Below are positions 43,578 through 52,597 of a DNA stretch of 64,000 bases, piece by piece. How positions within the stretch are numbered: position 1 is the stretch's first letter; each line of letters begins with the position of its first letter. This stretch comes from Fictibacillus terranigra (GTDB lineage: Bacteria; Bacillota; Bacilli; Bacillales; Fictibacillaceae). The DNA is taken from positions 620,001 to 684,000 of the forward strand of contig NZ_JAUHLN010000001.1 in the NCBI RefSeq assembly GCF_030412265.1, given 5' to 3'. A program made the translations under genes and the position numbers. The notes under the pieces are model-generated. The model had not been told where the DNA came from. It made no database searches and saw only the letters and a list, made by a program, of their open reading frames with translations.

Positions 43578-43794
43578 GGGAGAAAGTTTTCTTGGAGCAG
43601 TCCTGGAAAGGCAGTGAATCGAGTTGGAAGGTTTGTAGCAAGGCGTTAGGATATTTCGCTCATAAGGAACGCTCTTTGCTGTAGAAATCTCTGCATAGCT
43701 ACCCTTTTATTTCCAAAAGTGATGTATAATGTGGTTGGTACATAGAATGAATCAATATACAGCTGCAATATTTGATGCAAAAGTGGGGTGTAGC

Positions 43795-46700
43795 ATGAAG
43801 GGTCCAGAATTGATCAAGGACTTGTTTGACCTGAAGGAAAAAGGATATCTAAAATATGAAGATTATTTGAGGGTGGTTGAAGGGATCAACCGTTATGAAA
43901 GGGACCAGAGGAGGTTTGCGGAAGGGAAGGAGCTCTATGTACAGGCGGCTATTGAACCGGAGCGGTTGGAGGAAACACCACAAGTTCAAAACGAAGAGCC
44001 CGGCCACACGAATAAGGTACCTGAGGCTCAGCCTGTACCAAAGCCTAGACCTGTTCCTCCGCCACCGGCACCAAAGCCGGCGCTCACTGCGGAACAAAAG
44101 CGGGAACGAAACTTGACGCTGCTCATGACAGCAGGCGTCGTGCTTCTTCTTCTCGGCGGGCTTACCCTCGCAACGAGCAACTGGGAGGTTTTCAGTTCTC
44201 TCACGAAAACATTGCTGGTGGGCGGGATCGCTGCGCTTTTTGGAGGGCTCGGTGCACTGTCACAGCGGGTGCTTCACATTACGAAAACTGCCTTTGCGTT
44301 CTTTGTACTGTTTGCGCTATTCGTACCGATCACCATTCTGTCGGCAGGATATTTTGAGCTGTTCGGCAGCTGGCTCAGTTTTTCAGGGGATGGAAAATAT
44401 GTGCTGGGGGCTGTTACCAGTCTGATCTGTCTGCCGGTCTATTGGCTGTTCACGAAGTCGTTTTCATCCAAATTGTTCGCCTGGTTAACGCTGATCGCCT
44501 CGGCCATCGGCTATGCGTTTGTTCTTTTGGCGTTCGGCATTGAGAAAAACGCGTTCTATTTTGCATATGCCCTTGGAAATGCGGGTTATATCTATCTTTA
44601 TCATGTACGAAAAGCGAAGGATGCAGATATCTATCAAAAGGTAATGCCTATTTTTATTCAAAGCAATCTGATCTTATCAACGTTATTCATTATCATTTCT
44701 TTCGAACAGCCGCTTTCTCAGAGCTTCAACCTGGTTTTGGCCGCTGTACTGTATTTGGCGATGAGAATGGTGAACAAGCGGGTTGAATATGAGCTCCTGT
44801 TCATGGCTTTCATTTCGTATGGACTCTATCAGCTCGTTGAACAAGCGGTGGGAGCTGGTCTGAGCCTTGTTCTTATCCCGGTCGTTCCTGTTGTGCTGCT
44901 CGCTGTTGCCCGTTATTCGAAGGGCAATCTGAAAAAGTATTATCAGATCGCCAACGGGGCTGTCTCTGCCCTTGCGTTTTTACTCGTGACGGGAAAGGGG
45001 CTGATGCTTTCAAGCGGAGAGGGGAGCATATGGATGCTTCTCGGGTACCTCGTTATCGCGGGGAACTTTGTTTACTTAAGCTATAACACGGCTTTCCGTC
45101 TCTTTACGTATCTCGCCCCTTTCTATATTTTCTGTGCTGCGTTGGAGGTATATCATCTCACCAGCTCGTCCAGCATGGAGTATTGGCCGCTGGCGGTCGG
45201 GATTTCCGGATTGGCCACGTATGTGATCGGCCAGTTCATCCAGCCGATCCGCCGCCCCAGCCTGTATATGGGCGGAGTATTCCTGCTCGTAGGTTTCGGA
45301 TTGACACTGTTGATTTCTGAGTTTTGGCAGACGGTCGTTCTTTCCCTGCTGCTGGCCGGACTTTCGGCAAGGCACTATACAACAGAAGAGGGCATGACTC
45401 AAAAAGTGTTCGCCGCAGGCGCTACGGTCTTTCTATTTTTTGCGGGCTTTTCATTGGGAATGGCGCTTATACCTGATCCGGATCATTCGCTCGCGATAGG
45501 AATAGGCACAGTACTGCTTGCTGCATTGCATTATTGGAAAAAAGGTGACCGCACTCTCGGCCAGTACGCATTGATCGGTGCCATGTTCGTTTCTCTGGCG
45601 AGTTTTATTTCGTCCTTCAGTACGGAAGCCGACTGGATCCGTTTCGTCTGCAGTCTGCTGTTTACTTTTATGATGTTTGTCGGAACACGTTATTTTAAAC
45701 AGATCGTTGGTTATGGAGTGGTGCAGGCTGGGTTGTTCTTTGTTTTTTATTCGCTGCTTCACTTAGCGGCAGATCCGCTGAGCGAACGTCTTACCCTGAT
45801 CTCGATTTCGGTGCTTCTCTTTGTTTCCTATGAAGCGTTAAAACGGGTGGAACGCCAAAGCCATCTTCCCGCGGTGATTGTGAGTCAGGCAGCTCTGCTT
45901 TATGCCGTATTCTATAACATTATTACATCAGGTGAAACACTGCCTTATCTCTTACTGACCGTCCTATACGGTTTATACGTGTGGCGCTCCGCGTTTGAAG
46001 CAGAGAGAAAATACAGTCTTTACGCGGGACTGACGGTTTTATCCGCTGCATTCGGATTTATGGTCAATGAGTGGTTTCCTAACGAGAACCGTCTTGTTTA
46101 CAGTCTGTTGCTGCTGGCTGCTTATTTTGCTGTCTCAAAAGTGTGGAAGGAACGTCTCCGATGGTATATTGTTCCGTTCACCATTTTGGTGATGGCCGAA
46201 TATCTGGCGGATTCCTATTACAGCGGAGATGTGATCTCTCTTTGGTTTTTTATGGTTATCATCTTTGTGTTTATGGCGTTTTTCCATTCTCTTAAAGGCT
46301 ATTGGAGAACAGCCGCAGCCTTCCCGCTGATTTTTTTCTGGATCGGGATGGCCCATTTATTGGATTTTTACAGTCTTTCTTCTCCGATCCGTGCGGGCGT
46401 GTGGTATGCGATCGGTATCCTGTTTACAGCTGCAGGCATGTTTTTATATGAAAAACTGTATCAACAGGAAAACGATGAAAAAGTGGATATGTACGGAATT
46501 GCAGGGCTCGTCTATGTTTGGACCGGCTGCATGCAGGCAGTGGAATGGGTGTTCATCGCAGGGCTTACGCTGATTGCGGTAGTGCTGTATCAGCATTCGA
46601 GAAGGATCAGAGTCGTTCCCATCGCCCAAAAAGTGCTTCAAACGCTTTCACTGCTCGTTAGTCTATTAACCTATTATACGATCATCGACATCATTGATTT

Positions 46701-47166
46701 CCCTGACTATCTCATGGCTGAGCTGTATGTGCTGCCATGGATCCCGGTCAGCTGCCTGCTGGCGAGAAAGACATGGAATCTCACCGAAAAGGTCAACATG
46801 TATGTCCAATACAGCTTGATCGGCGTCATCTCTTTGATCCTCATGATCGATGCGATGTACAGCTACAAGATCATCGATGCGATCATCCTTGGGACACTGG
46901 CCGTCATCTTTATCCTTTACGGTTTTGTTTCGAAACAAAAAAGCTACTTCTTCAGCGGCCTGATCGTGCTGCTGGTCAACGTACTCGTACAGACCCGGCC
47001 ATACTGGGGCAACATGCCGTGGTGGGTGTACCTGTTGATCGCGGGAATCCTGCTGATCGGGTTTGCCGGTTCCAATGAATATAAAAAACAGAAGGGCGTT
47101 GAGTCACCATCACTGAAGGAACAAATTTTGCGAAAGTGGAGTTCGTGGTTCGGCGCCTGGAAATAA
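43795..47166 (+). CDS. Giant polytopic membrane protein with proline-rich linker
   Basis: Not assigned a function. 1123 residues: a soluble N-terminal segment of about 60 residues (KGPELIKDLFDLKEKGYLKY, which resembles SHOCT/DUF2157-like N-termini), a proline-rich linker (VPKPRPVPPPPAPKPA), then about 30 or more hydrophobic segments to the C-terminus with few charged loops. This size and layout resemble DUF2157/DUF2339-type proteins. ATG 43795 with GTGGGGTG upstream is preferred; an in-frame ATG at 43729 adds 22 residues without a good ribosome site. Confidence 0.75.
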   Translation: MKGPELIKDLFDLKEKGYLKYEDYLRVVEGINRYERDQRRFAEGKELYVQAAIEPERLEETPQVQNEEPGHTNKVPEAQPVPKPRPVPPPPAPKPALTAEQKRERNLTLLMTAGVVLLLLGGLTLATSNWEVFSSLTKTLLVGGIAALFGGLGALSQRVLHITKTAFAFFVLFALFVPITILSAGYFELFGSWLSFSGDGKYVLGAVTSLICLPVYWLFTKSFSSKLFAWLTLIASAIGYAFVLLAFGIEKNAFYFAYALGNAGYIYLYHVRKAKDADIYQKVMPIFIQSNLILSTLFIIISFEQPLSQSFNLVLAAVLYLAMRMVNKRVEYELLFMAFISYGLYQLVEQAVGAGLSLVLIPVVPVVLLAVARYSKGNLKKYYQIANGAVSALAFLLVTGKGLMLSSGEGSIWMLLGYLVIAGNFVYLSYNTAFRLFTYLAPFYIFCAALEVYHLTSSSSMEYWPLAVGISGLATYVIGQFIQPIRRPSLYMGGVFLLVGFGLTLLISEFWQTVVLSLLLAGLSARHYTTEEGMTQKVFAAGATVFLFFAGFSLGMALIPDPDHSLAIGIGTVLLAALHYWKKGDRTLGQYALIGAMFVSLASFISSFSTEADWIRFVCSLLFTFMMFVGTRYFKQIVGYGVVQAGLFFVFYSLLHLAADPLSERLTLISISVLLFVSYEALKRVERQSHLPAVIVSQAALLYAVFYNIITSGETLPYLLLTVLYGLYVWRSAFEAERKYSLYAGLTVLSAAFGFMVNEWFPNENRLVYSLLLLAAYFAVSKVWKERLRWYIVPFTILVMAEYLADSYYSGDVISLWFFMVIIFVFMAFFHSLKGYWRTAAAFPLIFFWIGMAHLLDFYSLSSPIRAGVWYAIGILFTAAGMFLYEKLYQQENDEKVDMYGIAGLVYVWTGCMQAVEWVFIAGLTLIAVVLYQHSRRIRVVPIAQKVLQTLSLLVSLLTYYTIIDIIDFPDYLMAELYVLPWIPVSCLLARKTWNLTEKVNMYVQYSLIGVISLILMIDAMYSYKIIDAIILGTLAVIFILYGFVSKQKSYFFSGLIVLLVNVLVQTRPYWGNMPWWVYLLIAGILLIGFAGSNEYKKQKGVESPSLKEQILRKWSSWFGAWK

Positions 47167-47174
47167 TGAAACAA

Positions 47175-47207
47175 GGACAGTTCCTCTAAGGGGGCTGTCT
47201 CTTTTTT
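47175..47207 (+). terminator. Terminator after the giant membrane protein
   Basis: GACAG/CTGTC stem with flanking G.T pair, followed by CTCTTTTTT. Confidence 0.65.
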
Positions 47208-47282
47208 AAGCGTTCAATGGTTTGTGTAAAAGGCGAGGGATTGATAAAATAAACCGAAAATTCCCAGTCAGGAGGAGCAGCA

Positions 47283-48050
47283 ATGAATATAACGGGAAAT
47301 ACCATTTTGATTACAGGTGGAGCATCAGGGATCGGACTGGCCTTCGCTGAGCGGTTTTTAAAAGAAGGAAACAAGGTCATTGTAGCAGGCAGACGGGAAG
47401 AAAAACTGGCAGAAGCCAAAGAGAAGTACCCGGAATTGCACACAAAAGTGTGTGATGTTTCCAAAGAAGACGAACGCATCGCTCTGTTTGAATGGGCATC
47501 CAGTGAATTTCCAGATCTCAATGTACTCGTAAATAACGCAGGCATTCAGCAGCGCGTCAATTTGCAAAACGCCGACCATGACTGGAGTTATTATCAAAAG
47601 GAGATGGCGATCAATATTGAAGGTCCTATCCATTTGTCCATGCTGTTTATTCCACACCTGAAGAAACAAAAAAGGGCAGCCATCATGAACATAACGTCAG
47701 GGCTGGCGATACAGCCTGGTGTCTGGGTTCCGATTTATAGTGCGACAAAAGCGGCCATGCATTCCTTTACGCTGACACTGAGATATCAGCTCGAAGACAC
47801 GAATATCGAGGTAGTGGAAATTCTGCCGCCAGCGGTGAATACGGATCTAGGCGGTGTCGGGCTGCATACGTTCGGCGCTCCGGTGGATGATTTTGCGGAT
47901 ACCATTTTTGAAGGACTGAAAAAAGAAAAAGTGGAGGTTGGCTACGGCGGGACAGAAGAGCGTCTTAGCGCACCGAGAGAAGAAATTGAGCAGGGGATTT
48001 TGGCAGCTTGGCAGAATTTCCTGAAAAGCAATCCCGAATTTATGAAGTGA
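47283..48050 (+). CDS. Short-chain dehydrogenase (DltE-like)
   Basis: Classical SDR of 255 residues: cofactor motif ITGGASGIGLAFAERF (residues 10-25), Arg in VAGRREEKL suggesting NADP(H), VLVNNAGIQQRVNL, and catalytic Ser-Tyr-Lys in MNITSGLAIQPGVWVPIYSATKAA. The downstream EILPPAVNTDLGG pattern is typical of DltE/YoxD-type SDRs. Substrate unknown. GGAGGAGCAGCA precedes the ATG. It is a single-gene unit followed by repeat copy 2. Confidence 0.85.
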   Translation: MNITGNTILITGGASGIGLAFAERFLKEGNKVIVAGRREEKLAEAKEKYPELHTKVCDVSKEDERIALFEWASSEFPDLNVLVNNAGIQQRVNLQNADHDWSYYQKEMAINIEGPIHLSMLFIPHLKKQKRAAIMNITSGLAIQPGVWVPIYSATKAAMHSFTLTLRYQLEDTNIEVVEILPPAVNTDLGGVGLHTFGAPVDDFADTIFEGLKKEKVEVGYGGTEERLSAPREEIEQGILAAWQNFLKSNPEFMK

Positions 48051-48088
48051 TCTTTCATCCCCTTTCAGTTGGAAAGGGGGCTTTGTTT

Positions 48089-48138
48089 GGTGCCAGGCAC
48101 CGCTATTACACAAGTATGTAAAGGCGGTGCCTGGCACC
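48089..48138 (+). repeat. 50-bp palindromic repeat, copy 2
   Basis: Arms GGTGCCAGGCACC and GGTGCCTGGCACC, centre TTACACAAGTATGTAA. Lies between convergent SDR and TPR-regulator genes. Confidence 0.92.
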
Positions 48139-48155
48139 TGGTTGTTGGCACCATT

Positions 48156-49394
48156 TCAAATGAAAGAGCTCTCGACGCTGTTGGCTTCACAGTAGTATTC
48201 GCTTGAGCGTTTGTATTGTTTCTTTCGGTAATAATAATCTCCGAGCTGTTCATAGCACATACGGATGTACATGAATTCATCCTTTTGCTTGAAGATCGGA
48301 AGGGCGGTCTCCTCCAGAAAGATTTTATAGTCCTCCTCGTTACGCCTTTTTTGTACCTGAAATTGGAGGATCTTCAGCAAGCAATAGGTTTCATTCAATT
48401 CCCCTTTTAAGAGCACGAGCCCCTTTTCAATCCAGCGGGTGGCATCCTCAACTTCATTCAGCTGAAAAAGGTTACTGGCGAGAAGGTAGATCGTAAGCTC
48501 CCCGCCTTGCAGTTCTTTGCGGACATTCAGTGATTTTAGGAAGTAATCGATCGCTTCCCACGGTTTCTTTTGCTTATGATAGACAATCCCCATATTATGA
48601 TAGATATGTACTTTTAAATGGCCGATATCCGGCAGGGACTCTATGCCTTTCAGCGCCTTTTTAAAATAAGAGAGGGCAGTAGCATGTTTATTGATCCGGT
48701 TGTAGTTGATGCCCAACAGGATATAGCAATCGACCACTTTAAAAAATAGGATGTTTTTATTGAACTCTTCCATCGCCCGCTCGGAGTGAAAGATGGAAAG
48801 TGTGATCTTGCCCAACCGGCTGTAGATGAGTGCAAGCTGGTAATGGTATTCCGGCTCATTCACATACTCGCTTGCTTTTAAATACAGCTCCAGCGCTTTT
48901 TGAAAGCGTCCTTTTAAGTATTCATTCAAACCTGAAAAGTAAAAATAGTACGCTTCAATCTCTTTTGGCATATACGCCATGTATTTTTCAGCAAAAGCCA
49001 GCTGTTCTTCTGCCTGTTTAAAATCCCTTATAAGAAGAAAATGGCGAGTCGCAGCCAAGTGAAACATCGTTAAGAGTTCTATGTCGGAGATGCCTTTAAT
49101 CTTCTTCTCAATCGCTATGTAATGTTCGGTGGAGGCCGGCCGGTTTCTCGCTTTTATATCTTCATACCAGTCAAAAATCATCTTCTTGATGCCATCGGCT
49201 GAGGAGGATTGCAGCAGCTCATCGTATTCTATATTCAGCCTTTTGCAAAGCAAAATAAGAATTTCCCGAGAAGGGACGATGCTGTTGTTCTCGACTTTAC
49301 TAAGGTAGGGAACTGAACATATGCCAGAAGTGAGCTCTTTTTGGGTAAGTTTGTTTTTTTCTCTGAAATATTTTATTTTCTCCCCTCTAATCAT
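48156..49394 (-). CDS. XRE-type HTH regulator with TPR domain (RRNPP-like)
   Basis: 412 residues: an N-terminal XRE helix-turn-helix (EKIKYFREKNKLTQKELTSG...SKVENNSIVPSREIL) and a long C-terminal region of TPR-like helical repeats (YHYQLALIYSRLGKITLS; VHIYHNMGIVYHKQKKPWEA). This is the layout of peptide-sensing PlcR/NprR/PrgX regulators. No exported pheromone gene is visible next to it: the 3' side holds only a repeat. It is divergent from a FAD monooxygenase gene across a 269-nt region full of inverted repeats, so it probably controls that gene. Confidence 0.8.
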   Translation of the reverse strand: MIRGEKIKYFREKNKLTQKELTSGICSVPYLSKVENNSIVPSREILILLCKRLNIEYDELLQSSSADGIKKMIFDWYEDIKARNRPASTEHYIAIEKKIKGISDIELLTMFHLAATRHFLLIRDFKQAEEQLAFAEKYMAYMPKEIEAYYFYFSGLNEYLKGRFQKALELYLKASEYVNEPEYHYQLALIYSRLGKITLSIFHSERAMEEFNKNILFFKVVDCYILLGINYNRINKHATALSYFKKALKGIESLPDIGHLKVHIYHNMGIVYHKQKKPWEAIDYFLKSLNVRKELQGGELTIYLLASNLFQLNEVEDATRWIEKGLVLLKGELNETYCLLKILQFQVQKRRNEEDYKIFLEETALPIFKQKDEFMYIRMCYEQLGDYYYRKKQYKRSSEYYCEANSVESSFI

Positions 49395-49417
49395 GATTCA
49401 CCTCTTCATCTATTCTA

Positions 49418-49555
49418 TTTTTTTCTATATCATATCATAGAAAAAAACGGATTTTTCCTATAATATACATAATTTTACCGAATTACAACCTTATTTGTCT
49501 GTAAATGGTAATAAGGTTCGAAAGAATGGGGAATAAGTCGAATTTCCTAGGAAAT
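49418..49555. promoter_or_regulatory. Three inverted repeats in the divergent promoter region
   Basis: (1) TTTTTTTCTAT / ATAGAAAAAAA, 49418-49447, 8-nt spacer; (2) AACCTTAT / ATAAGGTT, 49487-49518, 16-nt spacer; (3) perfect palindrome ATTTCCTAGGAAAT, 49542-49555. Any could be an operator of the adjacent XRE-TPR regulator. Confidence 0.5.
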
Positions 49556-49663
49556 AATCTGTCGATACCTGTTCATATTTACTGTTTTTATAAGTGAAAA
49601 AGGACTTGAGCCGTGAAGGAAGAAAGTTAGGCATAGGGAAATTTAAAAAAGGAGTTGAAGCTT

Positions 49664-50839
49664 TTGAAAAAGCGTATTGGAATCGTAGGAAGCGGAACGG
49701 CCGGATTGCAGCTGGCTTACGCTTTAAAGGATGATTTTGAAGTCATCATGGTTTGTCATCGTACACCAGAACAGCTGCGCAGCGGCCGGATCATGTCCAC
49801 GCAGGTACATTTCGGGCCGACACGTGCCCGCGAGGAACGTTTTCATATGCCGAAATGGGAAAGCAATTCATTGATTGAAAGTATTCATATCACGGTCGGG
49901 GATCAAAAGCTGTTTGCAGGGATGCTTGAAAAAACAGGTTTATCCGTCGATCAGCGCCTGGCTTACTCTCGCTATGCTGAAGATTTGGAAAGAGCTGGTG
50001 TTTCCTTTCAGCAGAGGAAGGTGGAAAAAGAGGACATTGAAGAATTGCGTGACGAATTTGATCTGGTCATTGACTGTACAGGGAAAAACGGCCCCCTTGT
50101 CCCGTTTCCGATTGAAAAAGAACTTACCCCGTTTCAAAACCCACAGCGTAAGAGTATCGTAGGATATTTTAAAGGAGTAAAGCCCATCTCTCCTCTTGGG
50201 GTCAACGTGACGGTGATCCCGGAACTCGGGGAGATGTTTGAGATTCCGTCTGAAACGGAGTACGGTCCTGTTACCATCCTTTTCATTACAGCCGTTCCAG
50301 AGGGGCCGTTGGATATGTTTAAAGGCATTAAGACACCTGAAGCATTCACGATTAAAATGAGAGAAGCCGTTGAGATGTTTTTCCCGCACATCCATGAGCG
50401 AATAGTGGATTTAGAGTTTGCCCTATGTGATGAGAACGGCTTCTTACAGATCGCGATTACACCTGAAGTACGTATCCCTTATCTCAACAAGAACGGCAGG
50501 CTGTACCTGGGCTGTGGAGACAGCGTGATTCTCAACGACCCGATCACCGGACAGGGAAGCAATCTCTCATCCTATTGTGCGGAAAAATTATCTGACCTGC
50601 TGATCGAACATAAGCATGCGGATAATTGGGATGAAGAGATGGGACGTTTATACTGGGAACGGATCAAGCCGTTTGTTAAAGAGGTGACAGAGTGGACGAA
50701 CGCGATGATTCAGCCTCTTCCCGGCCATATCGTTCAGATGCTGCTCAGTGCTGCAGAAGATCAGCAAAAAGCGGATAAAATCGCCCGCTGGTTCGAAAAC
50801 CCATCCACCGCTCACGAAGCATTTCTCACGAAGGTTTAA
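49664..50839 (+). CDS. StyA-like FAD-dependent monooxygenase
   Basis: Predicted flavin monooxygenase of the styrene monooxygenase (StyA) group. 391 residues: FAD motif IGIVGSGTAGLQLAYAL, the group feature STQVHFGPTRAREER near residue 50, VIDCTGKNGPL, and the second flavin motif LYLGCGDSVILNDPITGQGSNLSS. No separate reductase gene (StyB) is adjacent. TTG 49664 has AAAAAGGAG about 9 nt upstream; TTG 49655 would be too close. The divergent XRE-TPR gene is its likely regulator. Substrate unknown. Confidence 0.8.
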   Translation: MKKRIGIVGSGTAGLQLAYALKDDFEVIMVCHRTPEQLRSGRIMSTQVHFGPTRAREERFHMPKWESNSLIESIHITVGDQKLFAGMLEKTGLSVDQRLAYSRYAEDLERAGVSFQQRKVEKEDIEELRDEFDLVIDCTGKNGPLVPFPIEKELTPFQNPQRKSIVGYFKGVKPISPLGVNVTVIPELGEMFEIPSETEYGPVTILFITAVPEGPLDMFKGIKTPEAFTIKMREAVEMFFPHIHERIVDLEFALCDENGFLQIAITPEVRIPYLNKNGRLYLGCGDSVILNDPITGQGSNLSSYCAEKLSDLLIEHKHADNWDEEMGRLYWERIKPFVKEVTEWTNAMIQPLPGHIVQMLLSAAEDQQKADKIARWFENPSTAHEAFLTKV

Positions 50840-50847
50840 AGATTGAG

Positions 50848-50897
50848 GGTGCCAGGCACCAGTTTTACACACTTGTGTAATCTCGGTGCCTGGCACC
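50848..50897 (+). repeat. 50-bp palindromic repeat, copy 3
   Basis: GGTGCCAGGCACC, TTACACACTTGTGTAA centre, GGTGCCTGGCACC; 8 nt after the monooxygenase stop and followed by CTTTTG, so it could terminate transcription. Confidence 0.92.
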
Positions 50898-51011
50898 CTT
50901 TTGTCTAGTCTTATCACCCTGTTTTAGCAAATTTTAGTAACTTAGTCTAGTACCTCCATCCCTTTTTCTTTTTTACAATAGAATGACAGAGATAGAGCAG
51001 GCGGTGATGTT

Positions 51012-51337
51012 ATGATTTTTGATAAGCAAAAATACAGGATGCAGGCAGAGATGCTGGATTGGTATTCGCACAAAGTGAATGAATCGATGCAAAAGCTCGA
51101 CCAGCTTAGATGGGGTCGAAACCGTGTGCTGACAAAAGGGGATACGTGGGGAAGTAAAAGCAAAGCTACATACCTGCAAATCATGTCAGAAAGTGCAAGC
51201 ACTACTTTGCTTCGGCAAGTACAGGAGAACAATTGAAAGAAGCGTTAAAAAGGGAAGCCGCCCGGCTAAGAGAAATGGCAGATGAAATGGAGAGGCAGGA
51301 GAAACTCGATGAGTCAAATAAACGTCAAGCCCGATGA
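51012..51337 (+). pseudogene. Frameshifted LXG/WXG-type secretion accessory gene, copy 2
   Basis: Paralogue of 43031. Intact start MIFDKQKYRMQAEMLDWYSH...DTWGSKSKATYLQIMSESAS, then a frameshift near 51205; the other frame continues FASASTGEQLKEALKREAARLREMADEMERQ to a TGA at 51335. Alignment with copy 1 (TGEQLKDALKREAARLRQ) shows where the frame is lost. Upstream, TACAAT and GGCGGTGAT resemble copy 1. Both copies are broken at different points. Confidence 0.65.
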
Positions 51338-51425
51338 ACTCGAAGCTCTGGCCAAGGATATAGAGAAATTAGAAGATCAGTGCGACGACATAAAAGATGC
51401 GCTAAAATGGAACTTCGAACAATGA
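51309..51425 (+). CDS. 38-codon remnant of a WXG-like (YwqI-type) gene
   Basis: ATG 51309 with CAGGAG 8 nt upstream encodes SQINVKPDELEALAKDIE followed by KLEDQCDDIKDALKWNFEQ and stop. It looks like the N-terminal part of the small helical partner that normally follows in LXG toxin loci, which should be about 90 residues. No toxin gene follows, so this is the edge of a lost module. Confidence 0.5.
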   Translation: MSQINVKPDELEALAKDIEKLEDQCDDIKDALKWNFEQ

Positions 51426-51592
51426 TTATTATGAACTCTTCTTAGGTAATAATATTTACTTTTTTGGAACTGCCAGTGTTGATCGTCCACTAGTTTACAT
51501 TCTTACTCAAGTCTAATAAGGTAATCGTTCAAAAAAGGTAGTGCTTAATTTCGATAGTACATGATTTTTGTATACGTTTAAAAAATAGTGAA

Positions 51593-51620
51593 AAGCCCTG
51601 GATAAACTCATCCAGGGCTT
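51593..51620. terminator. dhaKLM operon terminator
   Basis: AAGCCCTGGAT and ATCCAGGGCTT form an 11-bp perfect stem; A-rich sequence on the left gives a T-run for the minus-strand operon. The 200 nt between it and the LXG remnant hold no gene. Confidence 0.88.
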
Positions 51621-51631
51621 CCCTTATCATT

Positions 51632-52000
51632 CTACCTAGAAAACTCTCCCTCCAGCGCCTTCACAATCTCCTCCACCGACTGTCCTTGTCCGCTCTGAAC
51701 AGCGGCGAGGAACGCGCCCTCAACAAGCGGAACATCCGCAAATTGAATGGTACGGCCACCGGTATAGAGCTCGAGTGCCATCTCGGCGTTCATGGTCGCG
51801 GAGCCAATATCAGTTAAGATGATGGCGTCGTCGGTTATGGCAGAGAAAGCTTCTTCAATCCTGGAGACGTCTGTGCCTATTTTCCCCCCCTCCAGGCCCG
51901 CCGCATTATGAATCTCCACATCTGATGCCATCTCAGCGAGGAGTTCTTTGAGACCGTCCGCCAATTTTTCGCTATGAGATACAAGAATGAGATTAACCAT
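51632..52000 (-). CDS. dhaM: DhaM, PTS phospho-donor subunit of dihydroxyacetone kinase
   Basis: EIIA-like subunit that passes phosphate from HPr to DhaL-ADP. 122 residues with the phospho-accepting His9 in LILVSHSEKLADG and DIGSATMNAEMALEL. Only the EIIA domain is present, as in Gram-positive DhaM. Start overlaps the dhaL stop by 8 nt. Last gene of dhaK-dhaL-dhaM. Confidence 0.93.
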   Translation of the reverse strand: MVNLILVSHSEKLADGLKELLAEMASDVEIHNAAGLEGGKIGTDVSRIEEAFSAITDDAIILTDIGSATMNAEMALELYTGGRTIQFADVPLVEGAFLAAVQSGQGQSVEEIVKALEGEFSR

Positions 52001-52595
52001 TCAGCACCTCCGCAATCTGGCGAAGCAGAATGGAGCTGGATAGGGCACCCGGATCCTGAACACCCTTGGTGGCGTCGCCGAAATAGGAGGCCCGTCCTTT
52101 AGTTGCCTTTAATTCCTTCGTATCTGCCAATGCGTTTTCAATGACCGTTTCAAGCGGTTCAGCACCCATTAGAGCTTCAGTAAACGGCTCCCAAACATCC
52201 AACATGGTCTTTTGGCCGGTTTGTGATTTTCCGCGGGCGGCAACGCCTTCAACGGCCTCACGAAAACCGTCGTACAGTTGATCACCCTCAACCGCTTCTT
52301 TTCCGTTCCATTTGGACGCGAATTTTACAAAGACAGTGCCGAAAAGGGGACCGGATGCACCGCCGACCGTCTTGATCAACGTCATGCCGACAAGCTTGGA
52401 AAGCTCACCGAGATCTTCAAAAGGATCCTTGCCCTGCAGTTCTTTTTTTAACGCCTGAAAACCGCGTGACATGTTAATGCCGTGGTCACCGTCTCCAATC
52501 TCCCGGTCAAGGTCTGTGAGTTCGTCTTTTTGCTGTTCGATCTGATCTGCTGTGTTTAGCAGCGCTTGTTGTAATGCTTCTGCAGTTAGTTTCAT
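51993..52595 (-). CDS. dhaL: DhaL, ADP-binding subunit of dihydroxyacetone kinase
   Basis: Transfers phosphate to dihydroxyacetone bound on DhaK. 200 residues with the Mg-ADP motif DLDREIGDGDHGINMSRG (residues about 28-45) and GGASGPLFGTVFV, SQTGQKTMLDVW. Two nucleotides separate it from dhaK. Confidence 0.94.
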   Translation of the reverse strand: MKLTAEALQQALLNTADQIEQQKDELTDLDREIGDGDHGINMSRGFQALKKELQGKDPFEDLGELSKLVGMTLIKTVGGASGPLFGTVFVKFASKWNGKEAVEGDQLYDGFREAVEGVAARGKSQTGQKTMLDVWEPFTEALMGAEPLETVIENALADTKELKATKGRASYFGDATKGVQDPGALSSSILLRQIAEVLNG

Positions 52596-52597
52596 TT

